The position numbers were made by a program, and so were the translations under genes. A stretch of DNA of 64,000 bases, taken from RDYJ01 sp034931405. GTDB lineage: Bacteria > Cyanobacteriota > Cyanobacteriia > Cyanobacteriales > Nostocaceae. This document shows positions 52,691-61,661 of this stretch, in pieces; position 1 is the stretch's first letter; each line of letters begins with the position of its first letter. Under the pieces are notes generated by a model. It was not told the DNA's origin. It saw only the letters and a program-made list of their open reading frames with translations, and did not search any database. The DNA is taken from assembly GCF_034931405.1 (NCBI RefSeq), contig NZ_JAYGHA010000027.1, forward strand, positions 16,182-80,181, read 5' to 3'.

Positions 52691-53006
52691 TTGAATTTAC
52701 TTGTTAAATGACTAATAAGAAATTATTCTAATTATTATTCTACCACATCATCAAACAATTATAACTTATGCACAATGTGGCTGAAAACCATACAGAATTG
52801 GTATAAGTCCTAATTATAAAAAACTGTCAACTGTAAAAATATCGCGTTTTTCTAAAGTAGTCAAAGCGAACTCTTTTTTTGTTTTAGCTAAACTAAACTC
52901 GCTGTAAGACATAAACTCATTTTTAGGGGAATTTTCCTCTCAAAACTTGCTCTCTCGCGGGACTTGCGTAAAAATAATAAGTAAAACGCCGTCATCTATC
53001 TTTACA
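52691..53006. other. intergenic region between divergent DUF29 and FAD hydroxylase genes
   Basis: No gene is seen. It should contain both promoters. An upstream in-frame extension of the FAD hydroxylase reaches 52947 but looks non-coding. Confidence 0.5.
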
Positions 53007-54272
53007 ATGTCACTCACCCAGCTTACTCAAACCCTTACCCCTCCCCACACAACCCCAGACAAACCAGGATATGATTATGATTTGGTAATTGTCGGTGGTG
53101 GAATTGTGGGTTTAACTCTCGCTGCTGCTTTAAAAGACTCTGGCCTTAGTATACTGCTGATCGAGGCTAGGGTGACATCAGCGGCAGTAACCAAAGGCCA
53201 AGCTTATGCTGTACATCTGCTGTCAGCGCGAATTTTCCAAGGAATTGGTATTTGGGATAAAATTCTGCCTAATATAGCTAAATATAGACAGGTGAGTTTA
53301 TCTGATGCTGACTATCCCGATGTGGTGAAATTTCAAACTGCTGATTTGGGAACACAAACGCCAGAATTAGGTTATGTAGCTGAACATTCTGCACTGTTAG
53401 AACCTTTACAAGAGTTCGTCAAAAATTGTGCAAATGTTACTTATTTGTGTCCAGCAGAAGTTATGAAAACGCAGAATGAAAAAGATATAGTTACTGTGAA
53501 TATTAAAGTTGCAGATGAACAGCAAACAATTAGAACTAAATTGTTAGTTGCTGCTGATGGTTCACGTTCACCAATTCGTCAAGCTGCGGGAATTAAAACT
53601 AAAGGTTGGAAATATTGGCAATCTTGTATTGTCGCTTTTGTGAGGCCAGAAAAATCTCATAACTATACAGCTTATGAGAAATTTTGGACTAGTGGACCTT
53701 TTGCAATTTTACCTTTACCTGGGAACAGATGCCGCATTGTTTGGACAGCACCCCATGAAGAAGCAAAAGCTTTGTGTGCTTTAAGTAATGAAGAATTTTT
53801 AGTAGAACTAACTAAGCGGTATGGTGATCAAATGGGTAAATTGGAATTATTAGGCGATCGCTTTATTTTTCAGGTACAGTTAATGCAGAGCGATCGCTAT
53901 GTTCTCCCCCGTTTAGCTTTAGTCGGTGACGCAGCACACAACTGTCATCCTGTCGGTGGACAAGGTTTAAATTTAGGTATTCGTGACGCAGCAGCTTTAG
54001 CTGAAGTTATCCAAACCGCACACCAAAATGGTGCAGATATTGGTAAAATTGAAGTTCTCAAACAATATGAACAGTGGCGAAAAAAGGAAAATCTCGCCAT
54101 TTTAGGTTTCACTGATTTATTAGATCGAGTATTTTCTAATAACTTCTTACCCGTGGTAATAATCAGACGTTTGGGTTTATGGTTTATGCAAAGAGTTCCC
54201 ATTTTGAAAATCTTTGCACTCAAATTAATGATTGGTTTAACAGGCAAAACTCCAGAATTAGGAAAACAATAA
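53007..54272 (+). CDS. FAD-dependent hydroxylase, UbiH/Coq6 family
   Basis: A 421-aa flavoprotein monooxygenase. FAD dinucleotide site DLVIVGGGIVGLTLAAAL near the N-terminus, the AADGSRSPIR (DG) motif in the middle, and the second FAD motif LPRLALVGDAAHNCHPVGGQ followed by GLNLGIRDAAAL, diagnostic of the aromatic-ring hydroxylases that modify quinone precursors. In cyanobacteria its substrate is not established; plastoquinone or another quinone is inference. I start it at ATG 53007 (MSLTQLTQTLTPP); the longer frame from 52947 is unlikely. Followed closely by a secreted protein gene. Confidence 0.9.
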   Translation: MSLTQLTQTLTPPHTTPDKPGYDYDLVIVGGGIVGLTLAAALKDSGLSILLIEARVTSAAVTKGQAYAVHLLSARIFQGIGIWDKILPNIAKYRQVSLSDADYPDVVKFQTADLGTQTPELGYVAEHSALLEPLQEFVKNCANVTYLCPAEVMKTQNEKDIVTVNIKVADEQQTIRTKLLVAADGSRSPIRQAAGIKTKGWKYWQSCIVAFVRPEKSHNYTAYEKFWTSGPFAILPLPGNRCRIVWTAPHEEAKALCALSNEEFLVELTKRYGDQMGKLELLGDRFIFQVQLMQSDRYVLPRLALVGDAAHNCHPVGGQGLNLGIRDAAALAEVIQTAHQNGADIGKIEVLKQYEQWRKKENLAILGFTDLLDRVFSNNFLPVVIIRRLGLWFMQRVPILKIFALKLMIGLTGKTPELGKQ

Positions 54273-54277
54273 AAATC

Positions 54278-54862
54278 ATGAATTTTAAAATTCTACCTTA
54301 CTCTGTGGCAGTATTGATTTTATGCAGCGGCTACACAATCACTCAATCTGTATCAGCAAATCAGCCATTAGTAATAGCCCAGTCTATCTGGAAAATATTT
54401 TCTTCGCCAGCGGGAGGATTTCGGATTTTAATGCCAGGTACACCTACAGAAGCCAAACAAAAAGTTAATACTAAAAATGGCACTGTAGAAGTCAATCTTT
54501 TCACAGTTGAGCGTCAACAAGAAGATGTAAAATACACAGTTGCTTATATTGACTATCCAGAAGAATATATTGAATTACTGAAAAGTAATAATATGGTAGA
54601 AGCAGCGATAGAAGCTGGTAAAAAAACAGCTTTACAGAACGCCAAGGGAACTTTAATCAGTGAAGAAAAAATTTCTTTAGGTGGTTATTCTGGAAAGGAA
54701 ATTAACTATACCAAACCAGGCGATAAAATTATTAAACAAAGAATATTTTTAGTTAACAAAAGGTTATATCAGATCAGTGCAGAAACTAGCAAACAAAAGC
54801 AAAAATATTTAACTAAGAGTATCAGTGGTTTTTGTGACTCGTTTACCCTGTTACCCAAGTAA
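54278..54862 (+). CDS. hypothetical secreted protein
   Basis: A 194-aa protein with a signal peptide (MNFKILPYSVAVLILCSGYT, cleavage near VSA-NQ, about residue 26). The mature part reads IFSSPAGGFRILMPGTPTEA, then YTVAYIDYPEEYIELLKSN and a final KSISGFCDSFTLLP. This layout resembles small PsbP/Mog1-like alpha/beta proteins of cyanobacteria, but I cannot assign a family with confidence. The ATG at 54278 is five bases after the FAD hydroxylase stop, so the two are probably cotranscribed; the longer frame from 54179 would overlap that gene. Confidence 0.75.
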   Translation: MNFKILPYSVAVLILCSGYTITQSVSANQPLVIAQSIWKIFSSPAGGFRILMPGTPTEAKQKVNTKNGTVEVNLFTVERQQEDVKYTVAYIDYPEEYIELLKSNNMVEAAIEAGKKTALQNAKGTLISEEKISLGGYSGKEINYTKPGDKIIKQRIFLVNKRLYQISAETSKQKQKYLTKSISGFCDSFTLLPK

Positions 54863-55012
54863 AATCAGAAAATTTCCCAATCTAAAAACTCCTGACTCCT
54901 AAAAATATCCAATCTGCAACTCAAAAGTGATAACATTTCCCGGCAGTAGTGTTAAAGTGGCAAGAAACTGATCGGAATTTTTTTCCAGACGCTAGGCTAA
55001 AAGCGGGTATCC

Positions 55013-57202
55013 ATGCTGAAGAAACTACAAAACAAGCAAATTTATGTGATCGCTGGGGCTGGACTATGTGCCTTTTTAGTCGGGGGTATGGTATCAGCCC
55101 CAGAAGCTGGAAAAACCCTGAGTAAATGGTTGAACCTGAGTCAGAGTCAGCCTAATAAACTAGCTGAGACTAATCAAACTAAGTCGATTGTCTTTGATTT
55201 AGTGTCTAAATCTTTACCAGAACGGGCGGTAAAACTAACGGAAATTGCTGAAAAAGGCAGTTCACCAGATCGGGAAAGGGCGCGTTATCTGTTAGCCAGT
55301 GATTATATTGAAACTGATCAAGGGAAAAAAGCCCTCAGTTTGCTGACAGGACTGGAAAAAGATTATCCTGTTTTAGCACCCTATATTTTGCTAAAACAAG
55401 CCCAAGCGCAAGATGTTGTGGGTGAAAAGGGTAAAGCTTCGGATCTGCGGCAAAAAGTGGTAAAAAATCATGCTCAAGATCCAGCGGTAGTGAAGGCGAT
55501 ATATTTGATTGGACAACCAAAACTACATGATCAAGCGATCGCTAAATTTCCTTCCCATCCCCTCACTTGGGAAATTATCCGCAAACGCTTGCGAGAAAAT
55601 CCCAATCAACCCAAGTTACAATTAACTTTGGCAAAATACGCCTCTCATCAACCAGGAATTATTGGTGTTTTAGATCAGTTGGTGAAACAGCCTCAACTCA
55701 CATCAGCAGACTGGGAACTAATTGGTTCAGTATATTGGGATAATAATGAATTTACTAAGGCGGCTAATGCTTATACAAAAGCACCCAAAACAGCCAAAAA
55801 TCTCTACCGTATAGCCAGAGGGTTACAAATAGATAAAAAGCGAGATCAGGCTGTTGCTATTTATAAACAACAAATACAACAATTTCCCACAGCTGAAGAA
55901 ACGGGAACAGCCTTATTAAGATTGGCAGAAATAGCTCCTGGGAAAGCTGCCTTACCTTATCTTGACCAAATAATTAATAAGTTTCCTAAACAAGCACCGA
56001 CAGCACTGGTACAAAAAGCCAAACTGCTAGAAACTCTCAATGATAAACAGTCAGCTACAGCAGCATGGAAATTACTGTTAGGTAAGTATAGCAATTCTGG
56101 GGAAGCGGCAGAACATCGCTGGAAAACTGCCCTAGATAAAGCCAAAAATAGAGATTACGTAGGTGCATGGCAATGGGCGCAACCAATTGCTACGGAAAAT
56201 CCTAATAGTATTCTCGCTCCCAGAGCCAGTTTTTGGGTAGGTAAATGGGCAACTATACTAGGAAAACAGGAAGAAGCACGGACTGCTTATAAGTATGTAC
56301 TTAGTCAATTTCCCCAATCTTATTATGCTTGGCGTTCTGCCAGTATTTTGGGTTTGGATGTAGGTGATTTTAATAACCTACGCTTGATGAATCCAGAAAT
56401 TATCCCCCCTCAGCGTTCTGTACCTCCAGCGGGTACTGATGCTTTTAAAGAGTTGTATTTGCTGGGACAAGATCGAGATGCTTGGTTTGAGTGGGAAACA
56501 GAATTTAAGAACAACAATCAGCCTACCGTAGCTGAACAATTTACGGAAGGGTTGATGCGGTTAGCAAAGGGTGAAAATCTGATTGGTATTGCCAAGATAT
56601 CTAAATTGGAAGATCGGGAAACACCAGAAGAACAAGCAGAATATGCCGCTTTAAGTCAACAGATCACTTATTGGCAAGCCCGTTATCCGTTTCCTTATTT
56701 CCAAGAAATACAAAAATGGTCTACTACACGCCAACTTAATCCCCTGCTAGTTACGGCTTTGATGCGCCAAGAGTCAATGTTTCAACCAAAAATTAAATCT
56801 ATAGTCGGTGCGACTGGTTTAATGCAGGTAATGCCCAGTACAGCTGCATGGATAGCCCCACAAATCAATGTGGATATGAAAACTATTAATTTGGAAAATC
56901 CAAATGATAGCATCATGCTGGGTACGTGGTATTTGGATCATACCCATCAGCAATATGGCAATAATTCCATGTTAGCGATCGCCAGTTACAATGCAGGTCC
57001 TGGTAACGTTGCTAAATGGCTGCGAACCATACCCAAACAAGATCCAGATGAGTTTGTGGAAGAAATTCCTTTTGGTGAAACCAAAAATTATGTCCGTCAA
57101 GTATTTGGTAACTACTGGAATTATCTGCGGTTATATAATCCATCAATTTCTGCTTTGGTAGGTAAATACTCAACAGAACACCCTCAGTTACCGACTCAGT
57201 GA
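55013..57202 (+). CDS. lytic transglycosylase with TPR-like superhelix (Slt70-like)
   Basis: A 729-aa envelope enzyme that cleaves peptidoglycan between MurNAc and GlcNAc with 1,6-anhydro product. An N-terminal membrane anchor (IYVIAGAGLCAFLVGGMV) precedes about 500 residues of alpha-helical repeats (for example ADWELIGSVYWDNNEFTKAA) and the SLT domain. Catalytic Glu587 lies in ALMRQESMF, followed by GATGLMQVMPSTA and IASYNAGPGNVAKWL. The long helical part matches the doughnut domain of Slt70. Complete, ATG at 55013. Monocistronic by appearance. Confidence 0.93.
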   Translation: MLKKLQNKQIYVIAGAGLCAFLVGGMVSAPEAGKTLSKWLNLSQSQPNKLAETNQTKSIVFDLVSKSLPERAVKLTEIAEKGSSPDRERARYLLASDYIETDQGKKALSLLTGLEKDYPVLAPYILLKQAQAQDVVGEKGKASDLRQKVVKNHAQDPAVVKAIYLIGQPKLHDQAIAKFPSHPLTWEIIRKRLRENPNQPKLQLTLAKYASHQPGIIGVLDQLVKQPQLTSADWELIGSVYWDNNEFTKAANAYTKAPKTAKNLYRIARGLQIDKKRDQAVAIYKQQIQQFPTAEETGTALLRLAEIAPGKAALPYLDQIINKFPKQAPTALVQKAKLLETLNDKQSATAAWKLLLGKYSNSGEAAEHRWKTALDKAKNRDYVGAWQWAQPIATENPNSILAPRASFWVGKWATILGKQEEARTAYKYVLSQFPQSYYAWRSASILGLDVGDFNNLRLMNPEIIPPQRSVPPAGTDAFKELYLLGQDRDAWFEWETEFKNNNQPTVAEQFTEGLMRLAKGENLIGIAKISKLEDRETPEEQAEYAALSQQITYWQARYPFPYFQEIQKWSTTRQLNPLLVTALMRQESMFQPKIKSIVGATGLMQVMPSTAAWIAPQINVDMKTINLENPNDSIMLGTWYLDHTHQQYGNNSMLAIASYNAGPGNVAKWLRTIPKQDPDEFVEEIPFGETKNYVRQVFGNYWNYLRLYNPSISALVGKYSTEHPQLPTQ

Positions 57203-57328
57203 TGATAAGCAGGAGAAACTAAAACTTTACATGGAATATTGTTGGTGAATTGTAACAGTTAATTGCTATTTGTTGTCAAAGTCTTTCCTTGAGTTAGAAA
57301 CTAAGAATACAACAAAGTAATTATTCTT

Positions 57329-57817
57329 ATGAACGCTATTTCTAACTTTGAATTTAAACGGTCAACTTGGCAAACCGCCGTCATGTTGACTTTAGGCTTT
57401 TGGCTCAGTGCTAGTGTGGTTTTAGATTGGGTAATTATGCCTACTCTTTACGTTTCTGGCATGATGAACGAAGCGAGTTTTACTACAGCCGGATATGCGA
57501 TTTTTTGGAATTTTAATCGCTTAGAATTGCTATCTGCTGGTGTCGTATTGACTGCTGTGTTGGCTATGGGAAAAGCTAAATCTAATTGGCGCGTGAGTAG
57601 TATCTTCTTATCTTGCTTGCTGCTCACGGCAGCTTTGTTAGATACTTATTTTTTAACACCGCAAATGTGCGCTATTGGTAGTAATTTAAGTTTCTTTGCG
57701 GACGCAGGTACAGTTCCTGAAACCATGAGTTTACTTCACGGCAGTTATTTTCTATTGGAAGTATTGAAACTTGTGGCAGGTGGGATGCTTTTAAAGTGGT
57801 GTTGGCGGGAAGCTTAA
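57329..57817 (+). CDS. four-helix membrane protein, DUF4149-like
   Basis: A 162-aa integral membrane protein with four predicted spans (about 18-38, 58-80, 88-108 and 140-158). TLGFWLSASVVLDWVIMPTLY resembles DUF4149/TMEM205-type proteins, and the third segment ends in an LLDTYFLTPQM motif similar to their QxxxxTPxI/M signature. This family assignment is tentative. The function of such proteins is unknown. ATG at 57329. A family C repeat begins just after the stop. Confidence 0.7.
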   Translation: MNAISNFEFKRSTWQTAVMLTLGFWLSASVVLDWVIMPTLYVSGMMNEASFTTAGYAIFWNFNRLELLSAGVVLTAVLAMGKAKSNWRVSSIFLSCLLLTAALLDTYFLTPQMCAIGSNLSFFADAGTVPETMSLLHGSYFLLEVLKLVAGGMLLKWCWREA

Positions 57818-57824
57818 AAGAATG

Positions 57825-57929
57825 CAGAATTTAGAATTTAGAATTTAGAATTACGTTTTGTAACGGGGGATTTTACCCCGACGCAAAACCCCCTACTTAT
57901 AGAAGCAGGGGACTTTAACCTCCAAAGGT
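57825..57929 (+). repeat. REP-like element (family C), copy 4
   Basis: Three AGAATTTAGAATTTA-like units followed by the same ACGTTTTGTAACGGGG, GATTTTACCCCGACGC and AGAAGCAGGGGACTTTAACC blocks as the other copies. It lies between convergent genes. Confidence 0.85.
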
Positions 57930-57932
57930 GAA

Positions 57933-58220
57933 TTAATCTGCTTCAGTTTCACTGTTCGGTAAAAGTAGACGAATAGCTAGAATAGCAAATCCCACAGCAG
58001 CGATCGCTTTTAAGATGCGAGTAGGAAATAATTCCGCTACTGCTCCCCCAGCTAATGCTCCTAACAAACTCGTTAATACTAACGCTCCTGCTGTGCCAAA
58101 AAATACAGCCTTTCGAGATTGACCTTGACCAGAAAGAGCGATCGCTGCTAACTGACTTTTATCACCTAATTCAGAAAGAAAAACTGTTACAAAGCTTAGT
58201 CCTAAAAGATTCCAGTCCAT
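57933..58220 (-). CDS. half-size TMEM165/GDT1 family transporter, subunit 2
   Basis: A 95-aa membrane protein with a single GDT1 (UPF0016) domain: three spans and the E-x-G-D-K-S/T motif in FLSELGDKSQLAAIAL. The family exports Mn2+ or Ca2+ from the cytosol, and two such motifs are needed per transporter. This protein pairs with the 125-aa protein encoded just upstream to complete the pathway. I start at ATG 58220 (MDWNLLGLSF) rather than a TTG at 58253. The upstream gene ends at 58258, 37 bases before this start. Mn2+ as the ion is inferred from cyanobacterial relatives. Confidence 0.9.
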   Translation of the reverse strand: MDWNLLGLSFVTVFLSELGDKSQLAAIALSGQGQSRKAVFFGTAGALVLTSLLGALAGGAVAELFPTRILKAIAAVGFAILAIRLLLPNSETEAD

Positions 58221-58257
58221 AATTTTCTCTATAACAACTGAACTATTAACCAATCAA

Positions 58258-58635
58258 TTAACCAATCAATACATCCCAAAACAGCATTACAGAAATCAAC
58301 AACAACATGACCCCTGCTGATTTTTCTACAGTTTTAGGACTAAGTTTACTCGCTATAAAACCACCAAGCAGCACACCTAATAAACTGGTAGTGACTAATG
58401 CTGTTCCCGAACCCAGGAAAACTATCCAAGGTGCATGAGATTCCGCACTCATTAACAAAGTGGAAAGTTGAGTTTTATCGCCAATTTCCGCCAGAAAGAT
58501 GGTGATGAAGGTTGTCCCAAATACCATAAATAAGGATTCTTGCGGTTTGCGATTTTCCTTAACTAGAGGCTGAAGTGAATAGCTTTCAGTTTCCGATAGC
58601 TGAGAAATGGGAACAGGTGCAGTATCAAGTTTCAC
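58258..58635 (-). CDS. half-size TMEM165/GDT1 family transporter, subunit 1
   Basis: A 125-aa membrane protein with one GDT1 domain: FLAEIGDKTQLSTLLM (Glu50, Asp53, Lys54), SAESHAPWIVFLGSGTALVT and GVLLGGFIASKLSPKTV. It has a 35-residue polar N-terminus before the first span. It is the first gene of the two-gene unit; with the 95-aa protein it would form a heteromeric Mn2+/Ca2+ exporter, as opposed to the fused six-span form. Topologies of the two halves should be opposite. Complete, ATG at 58635. Confidence 0.9.
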   Translation of the reverse strand: MKLDTAPVPISQLSETESYSLQPLVKENRKPQESLFMVFGTTFITIFLAEIGDKTQLSTLLMSAESHAPWIVFLGSGTALVTTSLLGVLLGGFIASKLSPKTVEKSAGVMLLLISVMLFWDVLIG

Positions 58636-58715
58636 AGGTGTTAGTTTTGTCTCTAAGTTATTTTCATATTCCTTTCATTTTCTCATAATGTTGTCATAAA
58701 TGGCAACAAGATTTC

Positions 58716-59066
58716 TCAAAAACCCACAGCTTGATCAAAACGAATTTGTTCCAAACTGCGATCGCCATATACTGCCTCAATTTGCTGACGACAGCAGTCA
58801 ATAGCAAAATCGTTTAATTCCTCCGGTTCAATTCCAAACATATCTAGAAATGTCTCTTCTTCCACCCGACAGAAACGCGGACGACTAGCATAAATCGTAC
58901 ATTCTTTGGTTTGATGGTCAAAATTCACACACCATCCGTCCTCACCTACCATACTCAGGTAAAGTCCCAATTCCTCTGGGGAAAGATATTCTTCTAAGTC
59001 GGGACGATCAGTAGGATCAAGATGACAGCACGCTCCACACTGCTTTATACATTGCCAAGTAGCCAT
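58716..59066 (-). CDS. YkgJ family cysteine cluster protein
   Basis: A 116-aa YkgJ/CxxCxxCC-type protein that probably binds Zn2+ or an iron-sulfur cluster. Cysteines at 6, 10, 13 and 14 (WQCIKQCGACCHL), 46 (GWCVNF), 56 (KECTIY) and 66 (RFCRVE) form the conserved pattern C-x3-C-x2-CC ... C ... C-x5-ASRP-x2-C. Role unknown. It lies upstream of the GDT1 pair on the same strand with an 80-base gap, so it may be cotranscribed, hinting at a metal-related job (inference). Complete, ATG at 59066. Confidence 0.9.
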   Translation of the reverse strand: MATWQCIKQCGACCHLDPTDRPDLEEYLSPEELGLYLSMVGEDGWCVNFDHQTKECTIYASRPRFCRVEEETFLDMFGIEPEELNDFAIDCCRQQIEAVYGDRSLEQIRFDQAVGF

Positions 59067-59106
59067 AATTTACCTCTGGGAGTTCAGGAGTCAGGAGTCA
59101 GGAGTN

Positions 59107-59189
59107 NNNNNNNNNNNNNNNNNNNNNNNNNNNNNNNNNNNNNNNNNNNNNNNNNNNNNNNNNNNNNNNNNNNNNNNNNNNNNNNNNNN
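59107..59189. other. assembly gap (83 Ns) in a tandem repeat
   Basis: The run of N is entered from the left by GGAGTCAGGAGTCAGGAGT, a GGAGTCA heptamer repeat. The assembler probably could not span the repeat. The true length is unknown. No gene seems interrupted: the YkgJ gene starts 41 bases to the left and psb30 begins 168 bases to the right. Confidence 0.95.
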
Positions 59190-59356
59190 CAGGATAAAGA
59201 ATAAATATTCCCTGTTCCCTCTTCCCTGTTTACATTTTTATATATTTTCCTATAATTTTGTTAAGTAACTTAAAACTCATTGCCCCTATCCAGATATGAT
59301 CTATGGCGGGCTTTGCATTTGAGTTATTGAATTTTTTAAAACCGTTTGGAGGAAAA

Positions 59357-59476
59357 ATGGAAGCTTTAGCCAATATTAATTGGGAAGTTGTGTTTCAATT
59401 AACCTGTGTAGCATTGATTGTACTTGCAGGACCAGCAGTAATTTTTGTCCTTGCATTTCGTAACGGCAACTTATAA
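59357..59476 (+). CDS. psb30: photosystem II protein Psb30 (Ycf12)
   Basis: A 39-aa single-span thylakoid protein of the photosystem II core, helping to stabilise the complex near cytochrome b559 and PsbJ. It begins MEALANINWEVVFQLTCVAL and continues through IVLAGPAVIFVLAF to RNGNL. The LTxxxLIVLAGPAVIFxLAFRxG pattern is diagnostic. A strong ribosome site, GGAGG, lies five bases before the ATG. It stands alone between the assembly gap and recJ. Complete. Confidence 0.93.
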   Translation: MEALANINWEVVFQLTCVALIVLAGPAVIFVLAFRNGNL

Positions 59477-59480
59477 GTTG

Positions 59481-59570
59481 GGTAATGGGTAATGGGTAAT
59501 GGGTGATGGGTAATTGATAATTCATGATTTTCCCTATTCCCTGTTACCTTTTACCTGTTCCCTGACAAAG
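59481..59570. repeat. GGGTAAT heptamer repeats after psb30
   Basis: Four or five GGGTAAT units (one GGGTGAT) at about 59480-59512, then TTCCCTGTTACC-like repeats into the recJ 3' end. It is the complement of the CCCATTA family seen at 19914. Confidence 0.8.
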
Positions 59571-61590
59571 CCTGGATAGCAGCTTGAATAATGCCATCAT
59601 ACTGGGGTAGAGATAAATCAACTTGTTTAGCATCTTCACGATTTATACCTAATAGACCTAGTTTATTCTCTGGCTGCATGACTAAAACCTTACCTTCATT
59701 ATTTTTAATTCTTAATTCTGCACCCACACCATTTTGATAAATTCCACAGGTATATTGACGCTGTTTGTATTCAAATGTGCTGCGTTTAGATGGAATGGAT
59801 GTAGTAAATAATTTTTCTACCTGTTGCGGAAGTCTAAAACCGACTAATTCCATTTCGATATTAGTATTACCATTAAAGTTATTTTCCCGGAGTTTGTAAG
59901 CAATATCTACCCGTGATGGTAAGGGGAAATAATCACGCCAACGCCAAGCGATCGCTTTAATTTTATACTGTTGATTATCAATAGTTTGGGCTAGAGTTAA
60001 TTTAATGTGACCTTTACCAACAATTTGCTGTTCAATAACCTGTGCGTTAGCTGTCCAAAATATCGGATCTGGATTTTCAATACCACAAGGATGGAGAATA
60101 TTTAATTGCTGGAATAAATCTTGATTAATTTGATTAAGATTAGCTTGAGCATCAATTTTTAATAGTGGTTTCAGGTGTTGAATTTCTAAACATTGATTGG
60201 CAAATTCAGCTAAACGCGATCGCAAAGCTAGTAAATTATCTGCTGGTAAAGAAAATCCTCCTGCGGCTTTATGTCCTCCATATTTACCGAGTAAATCATC
60301 TGCATATTGTAGAGCTTCAAAAACATGAAATTCAGGTATTCCCCGCGCAGAACCGCGAATAATGCCTTCATTTTCATAAGTGCCAATAAATACGGGAACA
60401 CCATAACGTTCTAATAAACGAGAAGCAACAATCCCAATTACCCCATGATGCCAATTATCTTTGATAACGACTAGAACCCGTTCTTTATGGAGATAATTAA
60501 CATATAAATCTTCAACGAGTGCGATCGCTTCCTGTTCAATTTGTTCGCACATTTGCTGACGTTGGAGGTTTATTTGTTCACACTGCATCGCTCTTTCTAG
60601 AGCAATTCCCACATCATCAGTTGTTAGCAATTCTATCACAGTTTGCGGGTTGCCAATTCTACCGATAGCATTAATTCTTGGACCCAAACGAAAACCAATA
60701 TCTTCCGGTTTTAAAGATTTGGCATTTTGATTTTTTTCCCCTTCACTTGCTTGCACTCCAGCGACTTGAATTAAAGCCTGTACACCAGGTAAAGTTGACT
60801 TAGGTAATAACTTTAAACCCCGTTTTACCCAACGACGATTTACACCCGTTAAAGGAGCTAAATCGGCAATAGTTCCCAATGTAAATAAAGCTAACATGGG
60901 CTGAACTAAACCTTTTAATTCTCCCAATTGTTGAGCTAAAGATACTGCTAAAATATAAGCTACACCTACACCAGCAACACCACGATAAGGGGAAGATTCA
61001 GCTATTAATTTGGGGTTGAGAATTGCATTAGCTGGGGGTAAATTTGGGGGAATATCATGATGGTCAGTGATAATAACCTTTAAACCTAATTCTCTCGCTC
61101 TAGCGATAGGTTCAAAAGCAGAGATACCATTATCTACAGTCAGAATTAATCCTATACCTTCGCTGTGAAATTCTTCCACAATGCGTTTATTAATTCCATA
61201 ACCTTCGTGCATTCGACTGGGGATAGCATAATCAACATTTGCACCCAAAGCGCGGAGACTTCTTAATAATAATGCAGTGCTAGTCATCCCATCTGCATCG
61301 TAGTCACCACAGATAGCAATTTTTTCTTGATTTTTAATAGCGGTTTCCAATAATTCTACACTTACTGCTAAATCTGGAAAATCTTCTAAAGGAGAAGGTA
61401 AATTTAAAGTTTCTGGACTGATAAATTTTTGTGCGTCTTCTGGTGTTTCCATCCCCCGATTAATCAACAATTGACTGATAATAGGGGAGAGATTAGTTAA
61501 ATTAGCTAGATTTTGAGCTAATTCAGTGTTTGCTGGTGCAATTTGCCAGCGTTGATTAGGTAAACGTTTAATAGGTTTGTGATTGGTCAT
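59551..61590 (-). CDS. recJ: single-stranded-DNA-specific exonuclease RecJ
   Basis: A 679-aa DHH-family 5'-3' exonuclease acting on single-stranded DNA in recombination and mismatch repair. The phosphoesterase motifs are present: ICGDYDADGMTSTALLLRSL, LTVDNGIS, ITDHHDIPPNLPPANAI (DHH), and the DHHA1 region with KYGGHKAAGGFSLP. The RecJ OB part follows (ILHPCGIENPDPIFW). Full length, with a 100-residue C-terminal extension common in cyanobacteria. ATG at 61590 (MTNHKPIKRLPNQRWQIAPA). Its 3' end overlaps the repeat tract. Divergent from the Uma2 gene. Confidence 0.95.
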   Translation of the reverse strand: MTNHKPIKRLPNQRWQIAPANTELAQNLANLTNLSPIISQLLINRGMETPEDAQKFISPETLNLPSPLEDFPDLAVSVELLETAIKNQEKIAICGDYDADGMTSTALLLRSLRALGANVDYAIPSRMHEGYGINKRIVEEFHSEGIGLILTVDNGISAFEPIARARELGLKVIITDHHDIPPNLPPANAILNPKLIAESSPYRGVAGVGVAYILAVSLAQQLGELKGLVQPMLALFTLGTIADLAPLTGVNRRWVKRGLKLLPKSTLPGVQALIQVAGVQASEGEKNQNAKSLKPEDIGFRLGPRINAIGRIGNPQTVIELLTTDDVGIALERAMQCEQINLQRQQMCEQIEQEAIALVEDLYVNYLHKERVLVVIKDNWHHGVIGIVASRLLERYGVPVFIGTYENEGIIRGSARGIPEFHVFEALQYADDLLGKYGGHKAAGGFSLPADNLLALRSRLAEFANQCLEIQHLKPLLKIDAQANLNQINQDLFQQLNILHPCGIENPDPIFWTANAQVIEQQIVGKGHIKLTLAQTIDNQQYKIKAIAWRWRDYFPLPSRVDIAYKLRENNFNGNTNIEMELVGFRLPQQVEKLFTTSIPSKRSTFEYKQRQYTCGIYQNGVGAELRIKNNEGKVLVMQPENKLGLLGINREDAKQVDLSLPQYDGIIQAAIQALSGNR

Positions 61591-61661
61591 TGGTGATTAA
61601 TTAATTAATTTCATATTTCACTTACTATAAAATAAAAATACATCAAGCTGAGGTAAATTTT

